Notes: generated by a model from the letters alone, not told the origin. DNA of 64,000 nt from Coccinella septempunctata (GCF_907165205.1 NC_058196.1:11884501-11948500); one strand, 5' to 3'; positions 1 to 13,882 are shown, counted from the first letter of the stretch. Numbers and translations: made by a program.

Positions 1-764
1 TTGTAGATTCATCATGTCTTGACAAAAACATGGTTGCAATTTCAAAATATGTTGACTCGAGGCCTTCTAAACAATTTTGTTTAATTTTTCCCTTACATCC
101 TTTATGATCTATCGAAAAATGAAATCTGTTTTGAATAATTCTTCATAAAATCTCACTTGTTTCGATATAATTGGTAATTTTCTTTATGATACATCACAAA
201 AAAATTCAAACCTGAGAGATGGTACAAGTTCTTTAAATTTTCGGGAAAATCCAATATTTGAACATAATCTATAATAAAATAGATGCTTCTGAGCAAAGGA
301 TTCCTCAAAATCATTTAGCAATCCGATAATCTCCAATTATCCAAATTTTGAATGAGACGACGAAAAATATTAAATGAAACTGAATTTTTCAATCTTGTCA
401 AATCGAATATTCCTTTTTCCCTTTCACCGAAAAAAAGAAAAACAAAAAAATGCTTGCTTCAGAAGAACGTGATGTAAAGATCGAACAAACCACCATCTGA
501 GAGCAATTATCGTTAGTAGTATTATCGATAGGGACTCGAGATAGGAATGTCTAGGGTTTGTAAAAATTACCAGATTTTGAAATAGAATCGCGTGGTCGTA
601 AAAACAAAAACGGCTAGGGTTCAATTATGATGCTTCCTAAAGTTACTGCATGCGTGTACTTAAAAATGTAAATTGCATTTTTATTGTGTAGATTAGATAA
701 CATAAAAATCTGTAGAGAAGATGTCGGAGGGCAGGGACATCATCATCCAAATGGGAGATTATAG

Positions 765-1680
765 ATTCTCATTTACAGGGTGTTTTTAAAGTTTGAGTGG
801 AGTGGAAATTAAAACAACTCTATCTCCTGAACGGAATCGCCTATTCATCCGAAATTTGGAATGGAGATAGTTTCCATGAGGTTCCTGAAAACTGCAATCA
901 ATATCATTCTATTTGCAGGACAGTAAATTTGGACAGTCGTTGTCGTCAAAATTTCGCGAAATCACCCAATGAATTTCATGATTTCTCGATATCTGCGTAA
1001 ACTGTAAAATTTATTTATTCAATTTCTTGATAGTGACAATAAGTTTTTTCTCGTGTTGATATTTAACATTCTATTCTTCTAATACCGAAGTGAATTTTGA
1101 ATCTTTACGAATTTAATCAATTAAATATATATTATTGAATGTTTATTCCAATTTTCATTTGATCCAATACAAAAAAAAAATCAAAGGTGCGGTGCGTTCT
1201 ATAAAATAACATCAAATAAAATCATCTCTGCAACCAAAGATGTAGGAACAATTAATTCTTCAATGCAATTCATTAAGATATAAAATTCACTTCATCATGG
1301 GATGAAAACGATCACTTTATATTTTATTTTTACCAATTAAATTACTTAAAAATAAATAATTGTTGAAGAACCATCCTCGAGTTACTCTTCAGAAAACTGA
1401 TCTAAGTAGTCGATCAAATGAAAACTAAAATTAACATTCAATAGTGATTCAATTGATTAAATCCATAAAAATTCAAAATTCACTTCGTTATGAGATCAAT
1501 AGGATGTTGAATATCGACACGATAGAAAAAATTATTGTCGCTATCAAGACGAAAAATCAGTTTCTGGAACCTCATAGAAGCTATCTTCATATCAAATTCG
1601 GATGAATATCTCCGTTCAGGAGATAGAGTGGTTTCAATTTCCATTTAAATTTGAAAAACACCCTGTAAATCAGAATCTAG
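765..1680. mobile_element. Fold-back element with long terminal inverted repeats
   Basis: The left arm, starting around 765 with ACAGGGTGTTTTTAAAG at 776, is repeated in inverted form ending near 1680. Paired blocks can be followed inward to about 1165 on the left and 1412 on the right, and the left arm holds roughly 100 extra bases near 895-990. The centre (1165-1412) is AT-rich and shows no coding sequence. It looks like a non-autonomous DNA element. Its class is not clear from the ends alone. Confidence 0.7.
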
Positions 1681-3457
1681 AACTCTTAGATACTACATGT
1701 GGGGGTTCTTCGTAATCCTCGAGGTGTTCTCTATCTCACATTGAAATGTTTTTCATCTTATCTGGGACACCGTATATATGTAAAAAAAAGTATATTTTTG
1801 TCTTTGGAGCGGGCGGAGCGGCACATAAGGAATTCGGCACGCCTTAGGATCGGCCTGTACTTCTGAATATTCTTTTCCAAAAAGTATTCTCCTTTCTCTG
1901 AACAGCTCATTTTTTTATATGCATTTCTGATTATTCGTTATTCTAATAGGAAGTATTATCTATATAAATAATTTTCATAGAAAGAATCAATATTATTATG
2001 GTTTTATTTCAGGTAGGTAATGAATTATTTCGCCAAATTCAGAATTATAGAGATATATTGAATTGATGTGACTGATACTGGATGAAGATCCACAATTGAA
2101 CTCAAAATAGATAATACGATTTTACAAAATTAGTTTTGAACCACGACACAATAACATCTTCAGGTGGGTGAAGGTAAGCTCAGTTTACCCAGTAGTGGAA
2201 TTAATAGTATTCCAAATCTTGCTTATGACCATGAAGGTCTTTCGACTAGGTTCGGCCTTCCAAGTGAAGATTCTTCTGTTCTTCAGTTGTTTGAGGAACC
2301 CTCATGTTGGGGAATCATCTCCCATAGATATATCAGTGGTTATTCATTAGAAAATATGAAAAAGAAATTCAAAAATTTCTCACGCTTCATTGAAAATTCG
2401 TCAATATTTCCTATCAGTGGTTATCAAACCGGCCAAAACAAGGCAACATTTGGCCCGATAAAATCATGCAGAAACCAGAGACGGAATAGCTTGAAATATC
2501 TCCAATTGTACAAATTCGTGATTCGTGTTGGCGTAGATTCAGGGTTTTTAGCCCGATATGTATTTTAACAAGTGTTTGAAACAATGAATAATTTTTCTCC
2601 TGTTGTGTTATCTTGCAGGTAGTTGTACAGTCTTAACAAAAAACTATCTGGTATCATCCATTTAAGCCGTTTCCCTACATAGAGCATTACGCTCTTGTGA
2701 GTGATACACTTTTTGTAGTGCTATCGATGTTGATAAAAATGAATATCGAAAGTTCGAGCTGAAAGAAAGTTCTTCATAGTATATATAGATATATTTTACC
2801 TCTAGGTGTACCTAGAAAAGCTCCTTCCTGTTATTCTATGTTCTAAGAACATTACTGATTTATTCGTTATTCTAATGAGTGGTATTATCTATATAGATCA
2901 TTTTCATAGAAAGAATCACTATTATGTACAAGATTCAAATCGATTTGTTTTCAAGTAAGTAATTAAATCGCCAAATTCAGAATTATGGTGTTAGCTTGAG
3001 ATGAAAGAAGTTCAACGGATGCATAGATACACACGATGAAATGTATACAGTCATAATCCCATTCGAGAGAGCTAAGATTGGTTTTCTTTCACGTGATTCT
3101 TTCCCCTACAAAAGAATGCGATAAGAATTGTTGAGATATGCCGCCTGGATTGCAATTATGGAGGAGATAGCGCGCTGCGCCTCTGTTTACTTAATTCCTC
3201 CGTATACTGATATTCCGCCTGTCTACATCTGCTTGTACGGTACAACGTTGCCATTTTCGGAGGTGCTAACCAGCAAAGAGTCCCGCAGAGCAATTCTTCT
3301 ATATACAGCTCGGGACACTAGCGCCAGTGATATACACTCGAACTAAAAGATTGTTCAGTACATAAACGGGGTGCGTTGTGACCTCAAAACGATTTTTTGA
3401 TATGTTGATCCCTGAAGCCTCCTGAATCAAACAAGCTAAAAAACAAGGCAAAACGTT

Positions 3458-3481
3458 GTCACCTCCGATTTCGGAGGTGAC
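3458..3481. repeat. Conserved 24 bp perfect palindrome near the unit's right end
   Basis: Half-site GTCACCTCCGA, a TT spacer, then its exact reverse complement. The same palindrome sits about 70 bp inside the right end of every copy that retains that end: 11443-11466, 26711-26732 (core only), 30226-30249, 37374-37395 (core only) and 40152-40175. It could form a hairpin or act as a binding site. Its role is unknown. Confidence 0.85.
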
Positions 3482-3549
3482 ATCGATATATATGAGGTGA
3501 GAGCGTTAAACGAGTTACTATTTTGGAGGTGGTATTAACACTTTATAAC

Positions 3550-3562
3550 TATATATATATAT

Positions 3563-3647
<85 letters not shown>
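3550..3647. repeat. (TA)n microsatellite between units 0 and 1
   Basis: Nearly pure TA dinucleotide run with one interruption (TATAAATA). It joins the right end of unit 0 (CACTTTATAAC) to the left end of unit 1 (CCGACCTGACCTC). Confidence 0.98.
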
Positions 3648-3649
<2 letters not shown>

Positions 3650-5183
3650 GACCTGACCTCTGGGTGAAGGAGTTATATAATTGGAATAATTTTTGCTTAT
3701 ATATGTAGAGGGGAAGGTAAATAACAGGGGTACCTAAAGAGGGGAAAAGATTTGTATCGAAAAATTTTTCTTCAAACGAATCAGACCTTACTACCTCCGC
3801 ATATATTTCTTATTAGTAGTGCGTTCTCACCTCCCGCAACGTTGCCAGATTTTAGGAGGACAGAAAGTAAGGCAGCTTGAATTCTACTCATATATAGAAT
3901 ACAGCTGCTCTTCCGATTCATTCACACTTATTGAAACCTGTAAATAGTTCGAGAACGATACTGATATTAATGAACTTCATACGCTAATACTTGATTGATA
4001 AGGTTCGTGATCTCGGTGTAAATGAATTCGGTCAGAAATTATTATCTTTTCTTCATGAATATTAACAGTTTTGAATAAATATGCTTATGTCTACAATACT
4101 TCGTCCGATAGGGGAGTTTAATACCATATATGTCCCAAAATGAATGATACATAACAATGAAATTTTTCGTGACATATAAGATTAATTCCAAAGACAATTT
4201 TATCGAATTTGTTCTGGTATGAAATAGTAATCTAATTTTTGGGCATTATATTCACGACATTAGGTACTCCATTGGGATGTTTTTCCCGAATGAATCAACA
4301 AAGATATACGTTTTACTTTCAGCTTCTATACTTCATTTACTTTTATTATAGCACTGGATTGGCCATGGAAATTGGATATTCTGTATGGTACGAAAATGTT
4401 GGGTTGAGACGCTTGTCAAAACATTTTTGAGTTTTGAATCAGTGCTACTCAGTCCGTTCTACGTGAGACTCTCAGTAATTACGTATTTAATCACAATGCC
4501 AAATCACTTCGGAAAATATTAAGTCGAAAATATGTAACGAACATAACTGACGTTTATACAAACTGATTGAAGACATACCAAATCCATTTATTTACATGGA
4601 AAATACAAGTGATCAGTAGTTTGAGGACAGTTACTGTTGTTTATCTTCTTAGAATTCAAAAAAATCAACCCGAAGATGAAATGCATTTGATGCAGTGTTA
4701 GCATTGAGTTGAATACTCAAAGGTGGTAGGGAATGGGTATCTCTTGAAGAAATGAACGGATAATTACAAGAATGTTGACTTCTTCAACAAAAATCATCTT
4801 GCGTGAATGGTAGTCTGGGTAGTCAAAATAATTAAAAGAAGTTTGAAGCAATAGGAGCTTCACCTTCAAAAAAAAAACAACTGGCTTGTATTGATGTCTG
4901 TTTATTTTCAATACATTGATATAATAATTATACAGGCTGTGGCGTAATGAATGGATAATATGGAACCTCCGGCTAGAGGACTCTATGACGGTTCAGATAA
5001 ATATATTTTACGTTTTGTAAAAGTGCCTTGGTCTTAGAGATATTGTAGATTTTCGATTAATCACCCCAAATAATAATAATAACTGGATATTGACACTTTT
5101 CGTCATAGCGGATCAAAAGAAACTCCTTGATTTAATGGCATTTTTCAATTGCTCCAGGAGTCTTTTGCGATTTTTCAGTACAC

Positions 5184-7179
5184 AGGGTGTTTCACAAGTA
5201 AACGGACAAACGAAAACCGTGAATAGAGGGCATTGAGCTGAGTTCAAAAACACCTCATATGTGTGTCTTAGCTATTCCGCCTCCGATATACAGAGGAGTT
5301 TATTCAAATTTCCCGAATTTTCGTTCGGCTATAACTCCAAATATTTTAGTTGGATTCGGCCAAAAATTCATTATCCGCTTAGCTTGTAAGTTTCAATAAA
5401 AGAGAACACTGAGTGTTGACCGAACATAGGAGGCTATATTCAAATTTAAACTCATGCAAAACACTCTGTTTGTAGTTTTTTTCGTCATAAATTTGAATTT
5501 TTCAGGTATCTGCATTGATTTTCTCAAAATCAATGAAACTTTGGTATGCCTTATCAGTGGATTATTTTTAATGAATAATTGTTTGGTGGTGAAATGCCTC
5601 TGGAAAAAACAGCGCTGCATATTGACTTTTACTTCACATTAATTAATGGGATGAAAATGATCGCCAATCAAATGTCGAAATCTAAAAATGGAATTGGAAA
5701 TGTTCAACTGAAGTTTTTCGTTCTCAATATATGTCTTGCATCTGAATGAATCGCTTTTTATGGACATCGTGGAACTGAAGTAATTTTCCGAACTGATTTT
5801 GACCTCATTTGGTGAAGGTAATGATTGGCGAATAAGTATGATGAATGCACTTTCGAACTCTTCACTGATTCCGTTATAGTCATTATTGGATCTATGGAAA
5901 TCTATGGATTGGTCTGATCTTATTACAATTTGTTATTGAAACATTGATGATATTCATGCACCAGCAAAAGTATTTATCAGTATTTCAGGTCATTTCATTA
6001 GAAGGGTAGGATCATAACATTGGAATGCTAGATACCCAGATCTGACACCTCGCGATTTCTTTCTTCGTTTTTATTCACACAACTAGTTGTCCATAGAAAA
6101 ATAGATTCATTCTGAAGATCAAGTTTTAATTTTTAGTTTCAAGATAGCGTAGTTTCTCCATCCATATCTGGGCATTATAAATTTTGAAACATTTCATCAT
6201 TGTGAATGACTATTTTGAAGACCAAATAAGGTATAATTGTTGAACACATTCAACAGAATATTCTTTGAAAAAAAATTCAATTAAGAATTTCTAAATACAT
6301 TTTCATGAAGTGCTCTATTCCTTAGAGGCGTCTGACCAAAACAATTATTTCTAGAATATGATCAACAGGTGGGACAACCCAAAAATCAATTTATTTTGGG
6401 ACAATAATAATGCAGATAACAAAAAAGTTAAAATTATGATTAAAAAACTACATACACGGTGTTTTTATGAGTTTGAAGTGAAGTAAAGCCTCACTGAGCC
6501 CGGTCCTGATTTTTTTCGAATTTTAATGCTCTGTTCCAATGAAATTAACAACTCAAGGCTAAATATAAATTTTCAGTCGACTTGATCAAGATTTTCAGGA
6601 GTTATAGCCATACGGAAATTCGAGAAATTTAAAGAAACCCCGAAGAAACTTGTATATAGGGTGCCCCAAAACTATTGAATCAAACGTCACACCACGATAG
6701 AGCAGATCAAATACTATCGAATGACGCCAATGACGAATGGGATTCTCCCATATTATCACCCGTGTTTATTCTGAGTATCAAAAATCATGTAGTAAAAACA
6801 ATTGTTTCAATTTACCTTTACTCAGGTTATGGTTATCGATTAACTACTTAAAATAATTTGAATTAGGGGAGATATAACAATAATCTTAGTTCAATATAAT
6901 TCAATATCGATTTCCGTTTTCACAAACTGGCCCTGTTATTGAGAAAAATAGTTCGAAAATCGCAACTTTAGGTATTTTAATAAAATTCTGATTATTCTGG
7001 AAACGGTACATTTTCGTCGAACTAATGTTGGTGTCATTCGATAATATTTGGTTTACTCTATCGTGGTGTGACGTTTGATCCACTAGTTTTGGGACATCCT
7101 GTATATGGGGTGATTTTGAACTCAGCTCAATGCCCTCTATTCACGGTTTTCATTTGTCTGTTTACTTGTGAAACACCCT
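5184..7179. mobile_element. TIR element of ~2 kb in unit 1
   Basis: Begins AGGGTGTTTCACAAGTAAAC and ends with the inverted copy. The terminal inverted repeat is about 75 bp. Homologous copies lie at 15060-17276, 21345-23574, 33189-35311 and 45727-48355. Further inverted pairs lie inside (5405-5480 against 6435-6505). No transposase is visible, so it is probably non-autonomous. Confidence 0.75.
6659..7100. mobile_element. Nested fold-back element in unit 1
   Basis: Left end AGGGTGCCCCAAAACTA and right end the inverted TAGTTTTGGGACATCCT. The arms continue inward through the sequences around CGTCACACCACGATAGAG. It lies inside the larger TIR element near its right end. The homologous copy in unit 3 is 22943-23495. 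The unit 1 copy has lost about 110 bp compared with unit 3. Confidence 0.65.
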
Positions 7180-9536
7180 GTACCTCCTTGTACCGTCATA
7201 TGAAAATTCAAATTCTTCTTGTTGTGAGAAACGTTCAGCCCAACATCTGTTTACTGCAAAACACGTGTTAACGCTGATATGAAGGGTTCAAACTTTTCTA
7301 CCTGATTCGGGCTTTTTAGGAACGAATTGCTCAAGATGCCGAGTTCGAGTAATATTTCGTTTTGCGTGTTATATTGGATAAAATTGAATTTATTCCATGG
7401 AAGATTCGAAAATAATTGATGTCCAGAATGCTCCAGAATGATGAAAATTTTCAGATTCCATTGAAACTCTTGCGAAAATTATTTCGTATATTGTCAAATT
7501 TAGATTTTAATTCATTCAGAAATTTGAATTCGGCAAATAATGATGTGAATATTTCAATATTCTATTCGCCTCAAGAATCGAAACTTTTCGGGAAACGATT
7601 CATTTAATGATTAGATGACGAATAAATCAAAAAATTATGTATGTTGATATAATATTTTCATTCATTGAAGAATATTTAGAATAATGAAGTTCAACAAAAG
7701 ATACGAAAAAGATACTTATTCAATTAGCCTCATGATCCGAAACATTTCAGAATTTATTTCGTATTTAGATAATCCGCTGCATATCGTTGTTCACAATACG
7801 ACTGTCAATTTAGGACCAATTATAGAACGATTTAATTAATAGATCAATAGCTTTCGAAAATGTTGGTCAGTCTATAAACTGACATCTCATTTTGTCAAAT
7901 GACGGATTTCAGTATCAGACTGCTACATAGTACATATCATGAGAGTTCAAAAAAATTTGTATAGACTATAGAATTTAGATGGTTGATATTATGTTTCGCT
8001 GACAGTCAATCACATTTCCTTCAGCGCAGTTGTTGTTTTGAAGGAAAAGTAATGGATTCTCGCAAAATCCGAAACTCTACATGAATAGGCCCAGTTGTTC
8101 AGTTCGGGATTAAAGAATAGAGCAGATCAAATACTATCGAATGACGCCAATGACGAATGGGATTCTCCCATATTATCACCCGTGTTTATTCTGAGTATCA
8201 AAAATCATGTAGTAAAAACAATTGTTTCAATTTACCTTTACTCAGGTTATGGTTATCGATTAACTACTTAAAATAATTTGAATTAGGGGAGATATAACAA
8301 TAATCTTAGTTCAATATAATTCAATATCGATTTCCGTTTTCACAAACTGGCCCTGTTATTGAGAAAAATAGTTCGAAAATCGCAACTTTAGGTATTTTAA
8401 TAAAATTCTGATTATTCTGGAAACGGTACATTTTCGTCGAACTAATGTTGGTGTCATTCGATAATATTTGGTTTACTCTATCGTGGTGTGACGTTTGATC
8501 CACTAGTTTTGGGACATCCTGTATATGGGGTGATTTTGAACTCAGCTCAATGCCCTCTATTCACGGTTTTCATTTGTCTGTTTACTTGTGAAACACCCTG
8601 TACCTCCTTGTACCGTCATATGAAAATTCAAATTCTTCTTGTTGTGAGAAACGTTCAGCCCAACATCTGTTTACTGCAAAACACGTGTTAACGCTGATAT
8701 GAAGGGTTCAAACTTTTCTACCTGATTCGGGCTTTTTAGGAACGAATTGCTCAAGATGCCGAGTTCGAGTAATATTTCGTTTTGCGTGTTATATTGGATA
8801 AAATTGAATTTATTCCATGGAAGATTCGAAAATAATCGATGTCCAGAATGCTCCAGAATGATGAAAATTTTCAGATTCCATTGAAACTCTTGCGAAAATT
8901 ATTTCGTATATTGTCAAGTTTAGATTTTAATTCATTCAGAAATTTGAATTCGGCAAATAATGATGTGAATATTTCAATATTCTATTCGCCTCAAGAATCG
9001 AAACTTTTCGGGAAACGATTCATTTAATGATTAGATGACGAATAAATCAAAAAATTATGTATGTTGATATAATATTTTCATTCATTGAAGAATATTTAGA
9101 ATAATGAAGTTCAACAAAAGATACGAAAAAGATACTTATTCAATTAGCCTCATGATCCGAAACATTTCAGAATTTATTTCGTATTTAGATAATCCGCTGC
9201 ATATCGTTGTTCACAATACGACTGTCAATTTAGGACCAATTATAGAACGATTTAATTAATAGATCAATAGCTTTCGAAAATGTTGGTCAGTCTATAAACT
9301 GACATCTCATTTTGTCAAATGACGGATTTCAGTATCAGACTGCTACATAGTACATATCATGAGAGTTCAAAAAAATTTGTATAGACTATAGAATTTAGAT
9401 GGTTGATATTATGTTTCGCTGACAGTCAATCACATTTTCTTCAGCGCAGTTGTTGTTTTGAAGGAAAAGTAATGGATTCTCGCAAAATCCGAAACTCTAC
9501 ATGAATAGGCCCAGTTGTTCAGTTCGGGATTAAAGA
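6697..9536 (+). repeat. Private tandem duplication, two copies of 1,420 bp
   Basis: Bases 6697-8116 are repeated as 8117-9536 with only a handful of substitutions. One example is AATTGATGTCC at 7417 against AATCGATGTCC at 8837. No other unit has the second copy. The breakpoints lie inside the palindromic MITE (GGGATTAAAGA) and at ATAGAGCAGATC. It is either a very recent duplication or an assembly artefact. Confidence 0.9.
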
Positions 9537-9633
9537 TTATCCTAGATTGATTTTGACATTTCAGTTCATTTCTGTCATGTTAATCTAGAATCATCTTAAA
9601 TCTTGGCCTAATCCTAAACTGAACAACCGAGCC
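9508..9633. mobile_element. Palindromic MITE (GGCCCGGTTGTTCAGTT type), unit 1
   Basis: About 120 bp fold-back. Both ends read GGCCcGGTTGTTCAGTT in inverted orientation, and the interior has paired AATCTAGGAT-like blocks. It is flanked by TATA-rich sequence. Copies in the other units are at 13883-14001, 24560-24684, 32080-32201, 39422-39543 and 43529-43654. Confidence 0.75.
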
Positions 9634-11534
9634 TTATAGTAATAGCAACGTAGTATTAATTAAGTCAGTATATTATTGGAATAATACTAATTTTTTATAG
9701 CGGAGAATAGTGGTTTTTAGCCTCGGTATTCACGAAATTCATTTTATTATGTTTTTTTAAGGTGAATCGGGCCGGAATCTTGGATCCCCGACCTGCTAGT
9801 TTCGTAAACTTCTATGACAATAGCATAATAACTCAAATTTCAACATTTTAACACAACTTTTTGAATTTAAGGGAGAGACACATTAAAAAAATCGATAGCA
9901 AGTTACCGCCTAAACTACGAGCTTGCCGAAGTTGAAACTGGTACCAATCTACTCAGTGCTTCATAATATGTATAGTTTTATGACTCAGTGTTTTTCAGAA
10001 CCTGTAACAAAAAATTAAAAACTGTAAACTCGTCATCGCCTTCCAAAGGCTGTATCTTGGAAGAGCTGTCGATTTGGAAAAAAATTTGAAGGAACTACCC
10101 CCGCTTATTTTCATTGAGGAAACATCTCCCTTAGTCCTTCGCATTTGTTTACAGATATGCTGTATATAGATTTATTTTATCTATGTACCTATTTATTTTG
10201 GATAGTGGAAGTTTAATCACTATGTGTTATTTTCGAAGACCAAAACAAAAATTTCAGTTGCACCTGATTGGTTGATTATAAGAATCATCATTTATTTTGA
10301 CTAATAAAACTTCATGCGAAAACACTTGAATTAACTTTTGTCCTTCTACATTCATCATGCGTCCATCATAGTGTCCGCTGTTCATTATAGCTTTTGGGAA
10401 TTTACCAATCAATCATATGTATCCGAGTTTGTATCTATATTATTAACTTCATTTTGTAGATTCATCATGTCTTGACAAAAATATGGTTGCAATTTCAAAA
10501 TATTTTGATTCGAGGCCTTCAAAAAGACTTCAATTTTGTTTATTTTTTCCCTTACATCCTGTATGATCTATCGAAAAATGCAAATCTGTTTTGGATAATT
10601 CTTCATGAAATCTTACTTGTTTCGATATAATTAGTAATTTTCTTCAAAATACATCCTTAAAAAATTTAAACCAGAGAGATGGTACAAGATATTCAAATTT
10701 TCGGGAAAATCCAATAATTAAACATATTCGATAATAAAACAGATGTTTCTGAGCAAAGAATTCCTCAAAATCATTGAGCAATCCGATTTAAGAAAAATAT
10801 ATAGAGATTGTTCCATTTGAAATAACACAACAATGTCCAACATTCGGTTTAGCCGACGTTGTTCATTTCTGTGATATTGTAAAATTTGTTGCATTTTTTC
10901 TCTTGATTCTGAAATGAAAATTTTCGGAATGGCTCATTGTCCTTGAATATTCATCACCATTTACATCTGAATATTTAGCATGATATGAAAGAAGTTCAAC
11001 GGATGCATAGATACACACGATGAAATATAAACAGTCATAATCCCATTCGAGAGATCCAAGATTGGTTTTCTTTCACGTGATTCTTTCCCCTACAGAAGAA
11101 TGCGATAAAAAATCGTTGAGATATACCGCCTGGATTGCAATTATGGAGGAGATAGCGCGCTGCGCCTCCCTACAGTTAATTCCTCTGTATACTTATATTC
11201 CGCCTGTCTACATCTGCTTTGAAAATACAACGTTGCCATTTTCGGAGGTTCTAACGAGCAAAGAGTCGCCCACAGCAATTCTTCCATATACAGCTCAGCA
11301 CACTAGCGCCAGTGATATATACTCGAACTAAAAGATTGTTCAGTACATAAACGGGGTGCGTTGTGACCTCAAAACGATTTTTTGATATGTTGGTCCCTGA
11401 ATCCTCCTGAATCTAACAAGCTAAAAAACAAGGCAAAACGTTGTCACCTCCGATTTCGGAGGTGACAGCGATATATATGAGGTGAGAGCGTTAAACGAGT
11501 TACTATTTTGGAGGTGGTATTAACACTTTATAAC

Positions 11535-11539
11535 TATAT

Positions 11540-11588
<49 letters not shown>
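11535..11588. repeat. (TA)n tract running into the assembly gap
   Basis: TA dinucleotides with one TATAAATA interruption, directly after the unit 1 right end and cut by the run of N. Confidence 0.97.
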
Positions 11589-12088
11589 NNNNNNNNNNNN
11601 NNNNNNNNNNNNNNNNNNNNNNNNNNNNNNNNNNNNNNNNNNNNNNNNNNNNNNNNNNNNNNNNNNNNNNNNNNNNNNNNNNNNNNNNNNNNNNNNNNNN
11701 NNNNNNNNNNNNNNNNNNNNNNNNNNNNNNNNNNNNNNNNNNNNNNNNNNNNNNNNNNNNNNNNNNNNNNNNNNNNNNNNNNNNNNNNNNNNNNNNNNNN
11801 NNNNNNNNNNNNNNNNNNNNNNNNNNNNNNNNNNNNNNNNNNNNNNNNNNNNNNNNNNNNNNNNNNNNNNNNNNNNNNNNNNNNNNNNNNNNNNNNNNNN
11901 NNNNNNNNNNNNNNNNNNNNNNNNNNNNNNNNNNNNNNNNNNNNNNNNNNNNNNNNNNNNNNNNNNNNNNNNNNNNNNNNNNNNNNNNNNNNNNNNNNNN
12001 NNNNNNNNNNNNNNNNNNNNNNNNNNNNNNNNNNNNNNNNNNNNNNNNNNNNNNNNNNNNNNNNNNNNNNNNNNNNNNNNNNNNNNNN
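11589..12088. other. Assembly gap of exactly 500 N
   Basis: Unknown bases. A round size of 500 suggests a placeholder rather than a measured length. On both sides are right ends of the unit, facing each other. Confidence 1.
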
Positions 12089-13882
12089 TTTAGCTTGTTA
12101 GATTCAGGAGGATTCAGGGACCAACATATCAAAAAATCGTTTTGAGGTCACAACGCACCCCGTTTATGTACTGAAAAATTTTTTTAGTTCGAGTGTATAT
12201 CACTGGCGCTAGTGTGCTGAGCTGTATATCGAAGAATTTCTCTGGAAGACTCTTTGCTCGTTAGCACCTCCGAAAATGGCAACGTTGTATTTTCAAAGCA
12301 GATGTAGACAGGCGGAATATAAGTATACGGAGGAATTAACTGTAGAGAGGCGCAGCGCGCTATCTCCTCCATAATTGCAATCCAGGCGGCATATCTCAAC
12401 GATTTTTTATCGCATTCTTCTGTAGGGGAAAGAATCACGTGAAAGAAAACCAATCGTGGCTCTCTCGAATGGAATTATGACTGTTTATATTTCATCGTGT
12501 GTATCTATGCATCCGTTGAACTTCTTTCATATCAAGCTAAATATTCAGATGTAAATGGTGATGAATATTCAAGGACAATGAGCCATTCCGAAAATTTTCA
12601 TTTCAGAATCAAGAGAAAGAATGCAACAAATTTTACAATATCACAGAAATAAACAACGTCGGCTAAACCGAATTTTGGACATTGTTGTGTTATTTCAAAT
12701 GGAACACTCTCTATATATTTTTCTTAAATCGGATTGCTCAATGATTTTGAGGAATCCTTTGCTCAGAAACATCTGTTTTATTATCGATTATGTTTAATTA
12801 TTGGATTTTCCCGAAAATTTGAATATCTTGTACCATCTCTTTGGTTTCAATTTTTTAGGGATGTATCATAAAGAAAATTACCAATTATAGCGAAACAAGT
12901 AAGATTTTATGAAGAATTATCCAAAAGAGATTTGCATTTTTCGATAGATCATACAGGATGTAAGGGAAAAAATAAACAAAATTGAAGTCTTTTTGAAGGC
13001 CTCGAATCAAAATATTTTGAAATTGCAACCATATTTTTGTCAAGACATGATGAATCTACAAAATGAAGTTAATAATATAGATACATACTCGGATACATAT
13101 GATTGATTGGTAAATTCCCAAAAGCTATAATGAACAGCGGACACTATGATGGACGCATGATGAATGGAGAACTACAAAAGTTAATTCAAGTGTTTTCGCA
13201 TGAAGTTTCATTATTCAAAATAAATGATGATTCTTATAATTAACAAATCAGGTGCAATTGAAATTTTTGTTTTGGTCTTCGAAAATAACACATATTGATT
13301 AAACTTCCACTATCCAAAATAAATAGGAACATAGATAAAATAAATCTATATACAGCATTTCTGTAAACAAATGCGAAGGACTAAGGGAGATGCTTCCTCA
13401 ATGAAAATAAGCGGGGGTAGTTCCTTTAAATTTTTTTCCAAATCGACAGCTCTTCCAAGATACAGCCCTTGGAAGGCGATGACGAGTTTACAGTTTTTAA
13501 TTTTTTGTTACAGGTTCTGAAAAACACTGAATCATAAAACTATACATATTATGAAGCACTGAGTAGATTGGTACCAGTTTCAACTTCGGCAAGCTCGTAG
13601 TTTAGGCGGTAACTTGCTATCGATTTTTTTAATGTGTCTCTTCCTTAAATTCAAAAAGTTGTGTTAAAATGTTGAAATTTGAGTTATTATGCTATTGTCA
13701 TAGAAGTTTACGAAACTAGCAGGTCGGGGGATCCAAGATTTCGGGCCGATTCACCTTAAAAAAACATAATAAAATGAATTTCGTGAATACCGAGGCTAAA
13801 AACCACTATTCTCCGATATAAAAAATTAGTATTATTCCAATAATATACTGACTTAATTAATGCTACGTTGCTTTTACTATAA

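Larger units (their letters stand above)
1..3549 (+). repeat. Unit 0: right-hand part of the ~8 kb non-coding repeat
   Basis: Bases 1 to about 330 match unit 1 from 10455 on, and 2990-3549 match 10980-11534. The stretch between is specific to this copy. It contains a fold-back element (765-1680) and a block with AT-rich text around a GCCAAATTCAG motif that occurs twice (about 1870-2045 and 2845-2985). The single version of that block is seen in unit 3 at 26040-26240, so it was duplicated here. No recognisable protein is encoded. The copy is cut at the window start. Confidence 0.75.
3648..11534 (+). repeat. Unit 1: near-complete copy of the ~8 kb repeat
   Basis: Runs from the left end motif GACCTGACCTC to the right end CACTTTATAAC. 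It aligns along its length with units 2 and 3. It contains a terminal-inverted-repeat element (5184-7179), a nested fold-back (6659-7100), a palindromic MITE (9508-9633) and a private 1,420 bp tandem duplication (6697-9536). No open reading frame resembles a known protein. The short frames that recur between copies change at all codon positions. Confidence 0.8.

Noticed and set aside
2164..2568. 134-codon frame in unit 0
   Set aside because: It starts with GTG rather than ATG, is not seen in other units, resembles no family I know and has unremarkable composition. I cannot support it as a gene.
11062..11331. An 89-codon frame that recurs in most units (also 12184-12453, 26329-26598, 30361-30630, 37508-37777)
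   Set aside because: There is no ATG at its start (it begins with TTG). Differences between copies fall at all codon positions and change many residues, it has no similarity I recognise, and unit 0 has a stop in it. It is an unstopped stretch in a repeat.
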